Positions 8,573 through 14,172 of a stretch of DNA of 14,462 bases are shown piece after piece. The stretch lies in contig DNMN01000004.1 of the NCBI GenBank assembly GCA_003489395.1, forward strand, positions 13,446 through 27,907, read 5' to 3'. The number at the start of each line of letters is the position of its first letter. Within the stretch, counting starts at the first letter, position 1. This DNA comes from Candidatus Yonathbacteria bacterium (GTDB lineage: Bacteria > Patescibacteriota > Minisyncoccia > Phycocordibacterales > UBA1550). The notes below the pieces were generated by a model that was not told the DNA's origin, did no database searches, and saw only the letters and a list, made by a program, of their open reading frames with translations. The position numbers and the translations under genes were made by a program.

Positions 8573-10138
8573 ATGAAAAATATTAAAATTTTGGTTGCGC
8601 TTGTCGCAATCGCGGGAATTATCGCTCTGGTTTTCTATGGGAGCGGAAAGTCGAAGGATGGAGTAATATCTTCTGAAGTAAATGGGAAAGTGTATGTAGC
8701 CATTGAAGGTTCTGGAGAAATAGCGGTACTTGATGCACAAACGAAAAAGGTATTGAAAAGAATAGATTTGTCTGAAGATAAGAATGGTATGACTGTGAGC
8801 TATATGCCACATAATGTACAAGTTGCTCCTGACAATAAAAGCGTGTGGGTGACAGCGAACGCGGACGACAGGAATATGAAGATGTCATTCAGGATTATAT
8901 CTAGAGCCGAAGCGAGCGAGGGGCACGATGGCGAAGAGATAAGTATTGGGAAAAGCAACGACGAAGTGATTGTGATTGACCCGTTCTCCGACGCTATTGT
9001 AAAAAGAATTGAACTTGGGCAAGAGCTCCATCTTTCCCACGTCGCGCTGACGCCAGACAGCTCATACGCTATCGTCGCATCACAGGAAAAAGGAATCATC
9101 TACAAGATAAACACAACTTCGTTTGCGGTAGAGAAAGATGTTGCCACAAAACAAGGCGCTGGCCCTCATGGACTTCGCATCTCTCCTGATGGCAAGACTG
9201 CATACATTGCAATGCTTAGCGGTAAAAGTATGGGGGTTTTGGATATCGCTAGTTTCAGTTTGCGTGATGTCCCTCTCAAGGGCGCGGCGGTGCAGACAGG
9301 AGTCACGCCGGACGGGAAGTATGCTCTCGCTTCGGTGTATGATGCAAAGAGCTTGGCGGTGTATGATGTCGCATCATCAAAACTGAACTATATTGATTTG
9401 CCGAAGGAGGCGAAAGGGCCGGTGCAAATCTACCCGACTCCAGACTCCCGTTTTGTCTATGTTGCCGATCAAGGGTTCTACTTTGATCAGCCTATTGGCG
9501 ATACGGTATACAAGATTGATCTACAAGAGATGAAAGTAGTACAGGCAATCAAGGGAGGCTCTGCTCCGCATGGCGTGGTTGTATCCAAAGATGGAGCATT
9601 CGTGTACATTACAAATCTCAAGAGCGATGATGTGTCTGTGATTGATACTGCGCAAGGGAAGGAGGTCGCGAAAATAAATGTTGGCAAAATGCCAAACGGG
9701 ATTAGTGTGTGGTATGGAGATGGAGGAATCTCCGGCAAAGGGAATTACAGCGAGCTTGTGTCCACAGAGAAATCTTTTGATTTCGGCACTGTCTCAATGG
9801 CGAATGGAAAGGTTAACTATTCGTTCAAGATAAGAAATAATGGAGACACTCCGGTGAAGATTACAAAAATCTACACTTCTTGCATGTGCACAGAAGCAAC
9901 ACTTGTAAACGGCGCATCTCGTAAAGGACCGTTTGGTATGCCGGGGCACAATGGGTTTGCGTCCAAGATGAACGAAGTGGTCAAGCCTGGTCAAGAAATA
10001 AGCATTGAAGTAGAGGTGGACCCAGCTGCTCACGGACCGCAAGGCACCGGTCCGGCGAAAAAGGTCATCTACATAGAAACTGACTCGGCAATAACTCCAA
10101 CGTTAAAATTGGAACTTGATATCAACGTAATTCCTTAA
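8573..10138 (+). CDS. Membrane-anchored YVTN beta-propeller fused to DUF1573
   Basis: A 521-aa protein with one N-terminal transmembrane segment (about residues 5-23) and a large outer region. Residues about 38-385 are a beta-propeller of YVTN-type repeats, seen as repeated PDG/PDS turns (APDNKSVWVTA, SPDGKTAYIA, TPDGKYALAS, SKDGAFVYIT), with PHG or PHN at three blade starts. The blade near residues 100-130 has a charged insertion. Residues about 400-520 form a DUF1573 Ig-like domain: FDFGTV (402-407), NNGDTPVKI and SCMCTE (C437, C439). No heme motif is visible. The propeller could bind a ligand or partner at the cell surface, and DUF1573 may act as a beta-sandwich adaptor; neither activity is known here. 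A TTG at 8567 is an alternative start adding two residues, but the ATG at 8573 fits better. The next gene starts 21 nt downstream. Confidence 0.85.
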   Translation: MKNIKILVALVAIAGIIALVFYGSGKSKDGVISSEVNGKVYVAIEGSGEIAVLDAQTKKVLKRIDLSEDKNGMTVSYMPHNVQVAPDNKSVWVTANADDRNMKMSFRIISRAEASEGHDGEEISIGKSNDEVIVIDPFSDAIVKRIELGQELHLSHVALTPDSSYAIVASQEKGIIYKINTTSFAVEKDVATKQGAGPHGLRISPDGKTAYIAMLSGKSMGVLDIASFSLRDVPLKGAAVQTGVTPDGKYALASVYDAKSLAVYDVASSKLNYIDLPKEAKGPVQIYPTPDSRFVYVADQGFYFDQPIGDTVYKIDLQEMKVVQAIKGGSAPHGVVVSKDGAFVYITNLKSDDVSVIDTAQGKEVAKINVGKMPNGISVWYGDGGISGKGNYSELVSTEKSFDFGTVSMANGKVNYSFKIRNNGDTPVKITKIYTSCMCTEATLVNGASRKGPFGMPGHNGFASKMNEVVKPGQEISIEVEVDPAAHGPQGTGPAKKVIYIETDSAITPTLKLELDINVIP

Positions 10139-10159
10139 TTTAGAAGAACAAATAAAATT

Positions 10160-11146
10160 ATGGAAAACGAAACACAAAATAAGATAGAAGAAAATTCGCG
10201 CGTTGGGCAGAGTAAGGAAACTTATCTGCTTCCCGTTAGCATCATTGTATCATCAGTAATTCTAGCCGTAGTAATTTATTCCGCAGGATCAAGCAGTGGA
10301 GTTCGCATTATGCAAGAGGGTAAAGCGCAAGTGTCAGTACTAGAAGAGGAAGTCTTGCCGACCATAGGTGTCGCCCTGCCTGTTACTTGGGGCGATCTTG
10401 GTTCTCAACTTGTTAAAGCCGGAGCGGTTGACGCAGATAAGTTCAAGGCGATGTATGAGCAGAGAGGGTCATTCACCAAGGAATACGAGGCGCTACTTCT
10501 TGGACAAGGCAATGGCAAACTTACAATTACCAAAGACAATGCGGGGTACCTTTTGAATTTGTTTTGGGCGCTTGGTCTTGCAAACAAAAATCCTATTTTG
10601 GATTCTGGCGAAATGAATGATCCAAAGTATGGCGGTGCTGGAAACTTTGCATCAACTGGCGGATGGACACTCGCAAAAGGAGATTCAATGAATCACTACA
10701 GTCGTCATGAATTCTTTGCGCTGACTGCCGAACAGCAAGCACTCGTTGACAAAGTTTCCCGTGGTATATATCGCCCATGTTGCGGTAATTCTACCCATTT
10801 CCCGGATTGTAATCACGGGATGGCGATGTTGGGACTCCTTGAACTCATGGCTAGTCAGGGTGCGAGCGAAGAGGACATGTGGAGGACCGCTCTCGCGGTC
10901 AACTCGTATTGGTTTCCTGATACCTACCTCACCATTGCTACCTATATGAAAGGGAAAGGAGTCGCATGGAAGGATGTGAACCCAGAGGAGATGCTTGGGT
11001 CAAAGTATTCCAGCGCGTCTGGATATGCGCAGGTTTCTTCTCAAGTTGTAAGACCGCAACAAGAGCGAGGTGGTAATGGATGCGGGGTTGACTCTGGAGC
11101 GCCGATAGCGATTGTTCCCAAACAACAAAGTGGCTGCGGAGTGTAG
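10160..11146 (+). CDS. Membrane-anchored Cys/His protein with two terminal GCGV motifs
   Basis: A 328-aa protein that I do not recognise by name. A charged N-terminus is followed by one transmembrane helix (about residues 24-43) with the rest likely outside the cell. The middle is soluble and mostly helical. A dense site at residues 207-219 reads CCGNSTHFPDCNH (C207, C208, H213, C217, H219) and is flanked by further helices, which looks like a metal-binding site. The C-terminal 22 residues contain two GCGV motifs (307-310 and 325-328), the second forming the very end of the protein. This tail could bind metal or be modified. It is the last gene of the second metal block and is followed by a strong terminator. 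Copper or another thiophilic metal is the most likely ligand, but this is inference from motif and context. Confidence 0.75.
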   Translation: MENETQNKIEENSRVGQSKETYLLPVSIIVSSVILAVVIYSAGSSSGVRIMQEGKAQVSVLEEEVLPTIGVALPVTWGDLGSQLVKAGAVDADKFKAMYEQRGSFTKEYEALLLGQGNGKLTITKDNAGYLLNLFWALGLANKNPILDSGEMNDPKYGGAGNFASTGGWTLAKGDSMNHYSRHEFFALTAEQQALVDKVSRGIYRPCCGNSTHFPDCNHGMAMLGLLELMASQGASEEDMWRTALAVNSYWFPDTYLTIATYMKGKGVAWKDVNPEEMLGSKYSSASGYAQVSSQVVRPQQERGGNGCGVDSGAPIAIVPKQQSGCGV

Positions 11147-11166
11147 GTTGCGCAAATTGATTTGGA

Positions 11167-11212
11167 AACAATACAAAAAATACCGCATAACTGCGGTATT
11201 TTTTGTATTGTT
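11167..11212 (+). terminator. Long hairpin terminator closing the second metal block
   Basis: A perfect 21-bp inverted repeat (11167-11187 with 11192-11212) with a 4-nt TAAC loop and a T-rich right arm beginning TGCGGTATTTTTTG. It lies 21 nt after the GCGV gene and would work in both directions. Confidence 0.92.
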
Positions 11213-11233
11213 GTGGGGTTCACTGATTATGCC

Positions 11234-11355
11234 ATCTGTTTTTCAGCAACAGCGTGGTTAACAGCAAGGTTTAACCTTGCTGAGACACATCCATCTGGTG
11301 TTTCTTCGCGGCAGTCCTTAGCCTCGTGGTCTATCGCGAGTTCAGCCGTAGTTAG
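11234..11355 (+). pseudogene. Collapsed second copy of the DUF6629 gene
   Basis: This stretch matches the two ends of the intact gene at 7102-7740. At 11237 it reads CFSATA in one frame, followed after a short gap by LAET (11276-11287). At 11296 another frame reads WCFFAAVLSLVVY, identical over 13 residues to the last membrane helix of the intact protein, then stops at TAG 11353-11355. The start codon is ATC rather than ATG, about 160 internal codons are missing, and the frame changes at the junction (about 11284-11292). Many differences in matching codons are synonymous, so this copy diverged as a working protein before it collapsed. It has no possible function as a protein. Confidence 0.82.
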
Positions 11356-11421
11356 ATATGCTAAATAAACTTAAAAAAGACCTTCGCAGTCGCCTCGCGA
11401 TTTGCTTCAAAACTAAAAGCC

Positions 11422-11449
11422 TTGCCTTTTGTGGGTATAAGCGTAGTAT
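11422..11449 (+). promoter_or_regulatory. Promoter for the membrane protein and ATPase cassette
   Basis: TTGCCT (11422-11427), a 16-nt spacer and TAGTAT (11444-11449) place the start site at about 11456, a few bases before the ATG at 11460. The arrangement matches the promoter at 8115-8142. Confidence 0.5.
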
Positions 11450-11459
11450 TTAGGTACTT

Positions 11460-11654
11460 ATGAATATTAAAAATAGTTTTAAGCTTCGCTCGCAGGCAGA
11501 AATTGACGAGGAGAATAAAAAAAACAGGAAGAAAAAACAAGACAGCATTGGTTATTTATTGAGCGAAATCGGCTGGTTCGTGAAAAGTATGAGGTTAAGG
11601 AAATTTCAGGATGGTTTTATTTCGGGCCAATTCTTGGTCTTGCCGCTGCAGTAA
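11460..11654 (+). CDS. N-terminal part of a frameshifted membrane protein
   Basis: A 64-codon open frame starting with a hydrophilic, Lys-rich cytoplasmic segment (IDEENKKNRKKKQDS) and ending in a short non-matching tail and a TAA. The first 35 or so residues look like a genuine N-terminus, while residues beyond about 33 do not resemble the protein that continues in the -1 frame. An eight-A run at 11517-11524 is followed by C, so the bases at 11519-11525 read A AAA AAC in the correct phase for -1 ribosomal slippage. The gene is therefore either a frameshift mutant, a sequencing error or a case of recoding. No family is recognised. Confidence 0.5.
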   Translation: MNIKNSFKLRSQAEIDEENKKNRKKKQDSIGYLLSEIGWFVKSMRLRKFQDGFISGQFLVLPLQ

Positions 11655-12055
11655 TTGCAGGAATGATGATATGGCTGTCTGAAGAGACTAGCGTTGATGT
11701 GTTATGGTGGGTTGTTGCAGGTGGGTTAACACCTGTCCTGTTTCTAGGCTTAACAACTGGTATTGATGACAGTTGGAAGGCATCTGTCTCTGCTAAATTA
11801 GAAAATGGAAAAGGGTTACCCGATTTTGGTTCAGATGCATGGAATATTAGTGGTTTTGAATATCGCAATGGGTACATCTATACCGACAGTGCTATTTCGT
11901 ACTGGTTTTATAAGTTGAATAAATTCATAGCAGGACTCTCAACAGTCATTTTTGGCATATTGGTAGCAGTGTTACTCTTTATGTGGCTTGGGTCAATTAG
12001 TATTGCTCCAACGACGATCATTATTGTATTACTTGTTTTAATTCTATTAAAATAG
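11561..12055 (+). CDS. Main part of a frameshifted multi-pass membrane protein
   Basis: This is the continuation of the gene at 11460 in the -1 frame, which is open from 11519. It reads ERNRLVREKYEVKEISGW and then four hydrophobic segments: FYFGPILGLAAAVIAGMM, VLWWVVAGGLTPVLFLG, and a closely spaced pair near the C-terminus. The segment between helices 2 and 3 is polar and would form the main loop. The first ATG in this frame is at 11663, inside the first membrane helix, so independent translation would give a damaged product. It ends 8 nt before the ATPase gene, so both are probably one operon. I do not recognise the family. A membrane partner next to an OLD-like ATPase is a common layout of phage-defence cassettes, but that is only an analogy. 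Confidence 0.55.
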   Translation, partial: ERNRLVREKYEVKEISGWFYFGPILGLAAAVIAGMMIWLSEETSVDVLWWVVAGGLTPVLFLGLTTGIDDSWKASVSAKLENGKGLPDFGSDAWNISGFEYRNGYIYTDSAISYWFYKLNKFIAGLSTVIFGILVAVLLFMWLGSISIAPTTIIIVLLVLILLK

Positions 12056-12063
12056 AAAACTAA

Positions 12064-12573
12064 ATGATAAAGAAAATAATAATCCCTAAACTATACAAAA
12101 CCATACCAAAAGATTTTACCTTGAAGTTGAGTAAAATAACTGTAATTACTGGTGAAAATAATGTAGGGAAGACTAATTTTATTAATGAGATTTTCTCAGG
12201 GAATGTTGCTTTTTGTGATGAAAATGACGAAGTTATTTTAGGGTTGGAACCAGAGATTGTCTTTATAAGTGCTGAAAATATAAAACCATCTGATAGTGAA
12301 TGTAAAACATCGGCAAAAACAAGTGGGTTAGTTGAAAATCTAGCAAACCTATTTTCTAATTTAGGGATTGATTTTGAATTAAAAAACGAAGATAAAATCA
12401 CCGATAGTCTAAATGAGCTAATTGCCGAGGCTAACAAAAATATTAAAAAATTTACAGGGGAAAATGCTCATACCATTGAAATAAATCACAACGACAAACT
12501 CGATGCTAAAGTCATCATTCAGGGTCTAATTAAAGATATTACAGGTACGAGGGTGGCGAAAAAAGAAAACTAG
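12064..12573 (+). CDS. N-terminal part of a frameshifted AAA/OLD-like ATPase
   Basis: A 169-codon frame that begins with a typical AAA_15/AAA_21 nucleotide-binding fold. Walker A is GENNVGKTN (residues 30-38), followed by FINEIF. The family continues with an inserted region, and this frame ends at TAG 12571-12573 after a stretch (TRVAKKEN) that does not resemble the expected sequence. The expected continuation, with the LGQGTQR signature, is in the -1 frame from about 12546. The full protein would be about 380 residues. A-runs at 12559-12564 and 12566-12569 lie at the break. No Shine-Dalgarno sequence is seen, and it follows the membrane protein by 8 nt. Confidence 0.65.
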   Translation: MIKKIIIPKLYKTIPKDFTLKLSKITVITGENNVGKTNFINEIFSGNVAFCDENDEVILGLEPEIVFISAENIKPSDSECKTSAKTSGLVENLANLFSNLGIDFELKNEDKITDSLNELIAEANKNIKKFTGENAHTIEINHNDKLDAKVIIQGLIKDITGTRVAKKEN

Positions 12574-13208
12574 AGGAACTTGGACAGGGTACACAAAGAA
12601 TAATTGTTGTATCAATTTTAAAAGCATATGTAGATATGCTGATCAGCCGAGGCCCTCTCGCAGAAAAGCCTGTATTGATCCTTTTTGATGAGCCTGAAGT
12701 GTACCTACACCCTCGTCTAAAGAGGACACTTAATGCTACATTAGAAAACATTGCAGAGCAACAAAATCACCAAATCGTTATAATTACACACGATCCATAT
12801 TTCGTATTCCAAGGATTAGGGAAAGACAAGAAAGTAGTATCTTTTGAAAAAGGGTCGGATGGTTTTACTGTGGCAAAGGATGACAATGTTATCGTCGGAA
12901 TTGAAGATGAACTTTTATTTATATTGCTCTACTCTAAGTTAGAGGGAGATATAAAATATATTAAAGAAATAAAGGTAGAGGGAATAAATGATAGAACGTA
13001 TACTAAAGAAGATGGTTATGTTGATAAAAATTATACGGGCTTGGAGTCTATCCGACATCAAATACATCATCGTGGGACTAATGAGTATACTTTCGAGCGA
13101 TGCATTCTTTCAGGGGAGGAGATTCCAGTAAATAAAAATTACTATACACAAGAAGAACTTTCGGAGGCTATTATAAAAATGAGCAAAAAACTTAGCGAGA
13201 TAAATTGA
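12546..13208 (+). CDS. C-terminal part of the AAA/OLD-like ATPase, -1 frame
   Basis: In this frame the protein continues with YEGGEKRKLEELGQGTQR, the ABC-like signature of AAA_21 ATPases (12579-12599). Walker B follows as LILFDEPEVYLHP (D at 12687) and the switch histidine as IITHDPYF (H at 12789). No TOPRIM acidic motif is evident, so it is unlike classical OLD nucleases. The C-terminus has IRHQIHHRGTNEY: R at 13053-13055 and H at 13068-13070 form an Rx4H motif with His directly after Arg, as in HEPN ribonucleases. I recall a similar IRNxIHHPEN motif in related defence-type ATPases. The first ATG here is 12636, after the signature, so translation from it alone would not give a complete ATPase. 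It ends in TGA. Confidence 0.65.
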   Translation, partial: YEGGEKRKLEELGQGTQRIIVVSILKAYVDMLISRGPLAEKPVLILFDEPEVYLHPRLKRTLNATLENIAEQQNHQIVIITHDPYFVFQGLGKDKKVVSFEKGSDGFTVAKDDNVIVGIEDELLFILLYSKLEGDIKYIKEIKVEGINDRTYTKEDGYVDKNYTGLESIRHQIHHRGTNEYTFERCILSGEEIPVNKNYYTQEELSEAIIKMSKKLSEIN

Positions 13209-13259
13209 AATAGCAACCATTGTTTCATAAATAGCGCGCCATAATTTCTCGCTTTCCTA

Positions 13260-13301
13260 ATTCGTGGCAATAGTAAGCTATCGCTTACTATTGCCACGAA
13301 T
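13260..13301. repeat. Long palindrome, copy 1
   Basis: A perfect 19-bp inverted repeat (13260-13278 with 13283-13301) with a 4-nt TATC centre. Its inner arms are GCAATAGT/ACTATTGC around a CTATCG core. It is followed by GTTTTGCCCATTTTT and then CCACCC, which matches what follows copy 2. It could also act as a terminator for the ATPase operon, but it is related to the next palindrome and is best read as a repeat element. Confidence 0.85.
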
Positions 13302-13330
13302 AGTTTTGCCCATTTTTTATAATTCCACCC

Positions 13331-13370
13331 ATCCCCGCAATAGTGCACGATAGCGCACTATTGCGGGGAT
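13331..13370. repeat. Long palindrome, copy 2
   Basis: A perfect 16-bp inverted repeat (13331-13346 with 13355-13370) with an 8-nt centre. It shares the GCAATAGT...ACTATTGC inner arms with copy 1, but its core reads CGATAG (the reverse complement of copy 1) and its outer arms are ATCCCC/GGGGAT rather than ATTCGTG/CACGAAT. It is followed by GTTTTGCCCACTTTT and a later CCACCC, so the flanks keep the same orientation. Confidence 0.85.
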
Positions 13371-13428
13371 TTTGTTTTGCCCACTTTTCGTTTTTGAAAC
13401 GGGGTCCACCCACACACCAATTTTTTGC

Positions 13429-13458
13429 TTGACATAATTATAGCAATTTTGCTATAAT
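13429..13458 (+). promoter_or_regulatory. Consensus promoter overlapped by an operator palindrome
   Basis: A perfect TTGACA (13429-13434), 18-nt spacer and perfect TATAAT (13453-13458). A perfect palindrome with 10-bp arms (13437-13446 and 13449-13458, centre TT) covers the spacer and the whole -10 box. This is the expected position for self-repression by the XRE-type antitoxin encoded downstream. The leader would be about 38 nt. Confidence 0.82.
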
Positions 13459-13502
13459 CTCCGTAAGGTCGATTTTATCAGTTAACGTGCTCATTAATAG
13501 CT

Positions 13503-13799
13503 GTGAATAAATTTAGCGTTAAGTTCTTCGGCGAGGCACGAAGCTTTTTTGAGCAAATTCCTCGGGACGATCGCGCGAAAGTTTCAGCAAGTATCAAAAT
13601 GATGGAAACAGATTTTGATAATGTGTATACAAAATTGCTTAAAAGCCCTATTCGCGAGTTGATTGTAAAGAAGTACAGAATCCTTTTCTTCATAAAGAAA
13701 GATGTAATTTATTTTGTATCAGGGTTCATTAAGAAAACTCAAAAGACGCCACTGCAAGAAATACAGAGAGCGGAGAATGTTTACAAAATGATGAAGTAG
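13503..13799 (+). CDS. higB: HigB-type (Gp49-like) toxin of a toxin-antitoxin pair
   Basis: A 98-aa basic RelE/HigB-superfamily protein (phage Gp49-like). It probably cleaves mRNA, often in ribosomes, to halt growth until neutralised by the antitoxin. The region KLLKSPIRELIVKKYRILF followed by the VIYFVSGFIKKTQKTP strand and a helical end is typical of the family. The gene starts at GTG; the in-frame region back to a stop at 13464-13466 offers no ATG or TTG. The weak start may limit toxin synthesis. It lies first in the operon behind the operator-covered promoter and 54 nt ahead of the antitoxin, the usual HigBA order. Confidence 0.85.
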   Translation: MNKFSVKFFGEARSFFEQIPRDDRAKVSASIKMMETDFDNVYTKLLKSPIRELIVKKYRILFFIKKDVIYFVSGFIKKTQKTPLQEIQRAENVYKMMK

Positions 13800-13837
13800 A
13801 AATATTTAAGGTGCATTTTAATACAGGTTCACAAATT

Positions 13838-13843
13838 AAGGAA
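13838..13843 (+). promoter_or_regulatory. Shine-Dalgarno sequence of the antitoxin gene
   Basis: AAGGAA lies 10 nt before the ATG at 13854. It is one of the few clear ribosome-binding sites in the window, whereas the toxin before it has only a GTG start and no clear site. This would favour antitoxin over toxin synthesis from the shared mRNA. Confidence 0.5.
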
Positions 13844-13853
13844 CAGAAAATAT

Positions 13854-14141
13854 ATGGCACAAAAACTTCCAAAAACTATAACGTTTGAACAAATACTCAA
13901 AAAACAATTAAAGTCACCAGAATTTAGAGAAGCATACAATGAGGAGCTTTTTAGGTTGAAGATTGCAAGTGAAATCAAGAGTCTTCGTCTTCAAAAGAAA
14001 TTAACTCAAGAAACCTTTGCAAAAAAGGCGCAAATGCCACAATCAGTTGTTGCGCGTATTGAAAGTGGGAAGCATAGCATTTCGCTAGGAACACTTAATC
14101 GTGTTGCGCTAGCTCTTGGGAAAAGAGTACAATTAGTCTAG
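13854..14141 (+). CDS. higA: HigA-type XRE antitoxin
   Basis: A 95-aa XRE-family DNA-binding protein. The N-terminal part (about residues 1-38) is predicted helical and likely contacts the toxin. Residues about 40-92 form the helix-turn-helix: LRLQKKLTQETFAKKAQMPQSVVARIESGK, with TQETFAKKA and SVVARIESG as the turn-flanking helices. It should neutralise the toxin by direct binding and repress the operon through the palindrome at 13437-13458. Toxin-first order and the operator support a HigBA-type module. Confidence 0.88.
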   Translation: MAQKLPKTITFEQILKKQLKSPEFREAYNEELFRLKIASEIKSLRLQKKLTQETFAKKAQMPQSVVARIESGKHSISLGTLNRVALALGKRVQLV

Positions 14142-14172
14142 CAGTATTTATTGGCAATAATTTCATACACAT

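Noticed and set aside
12558..12565. A-run in the ATPase gene as a programmed -1 slippery site
   Set aside because: The A6G run is not in the codon phase needed for tandem -1 slippage, and the protein-level join fits better upstream at about 12546.
7738..13208. UGA read as an amino acid (SR1/Gracilibacteria code)
   Set aside because: TGA ends the DUF6629 and ATPase frames at sensible places, and no gene here needs an in-frame TGA read through.
13260..13370. Two palindromes as a CRISPR array
   Set aside because: There are only two copies, each self-complementary over its whole length, with different outer arms and no spacer pattern.
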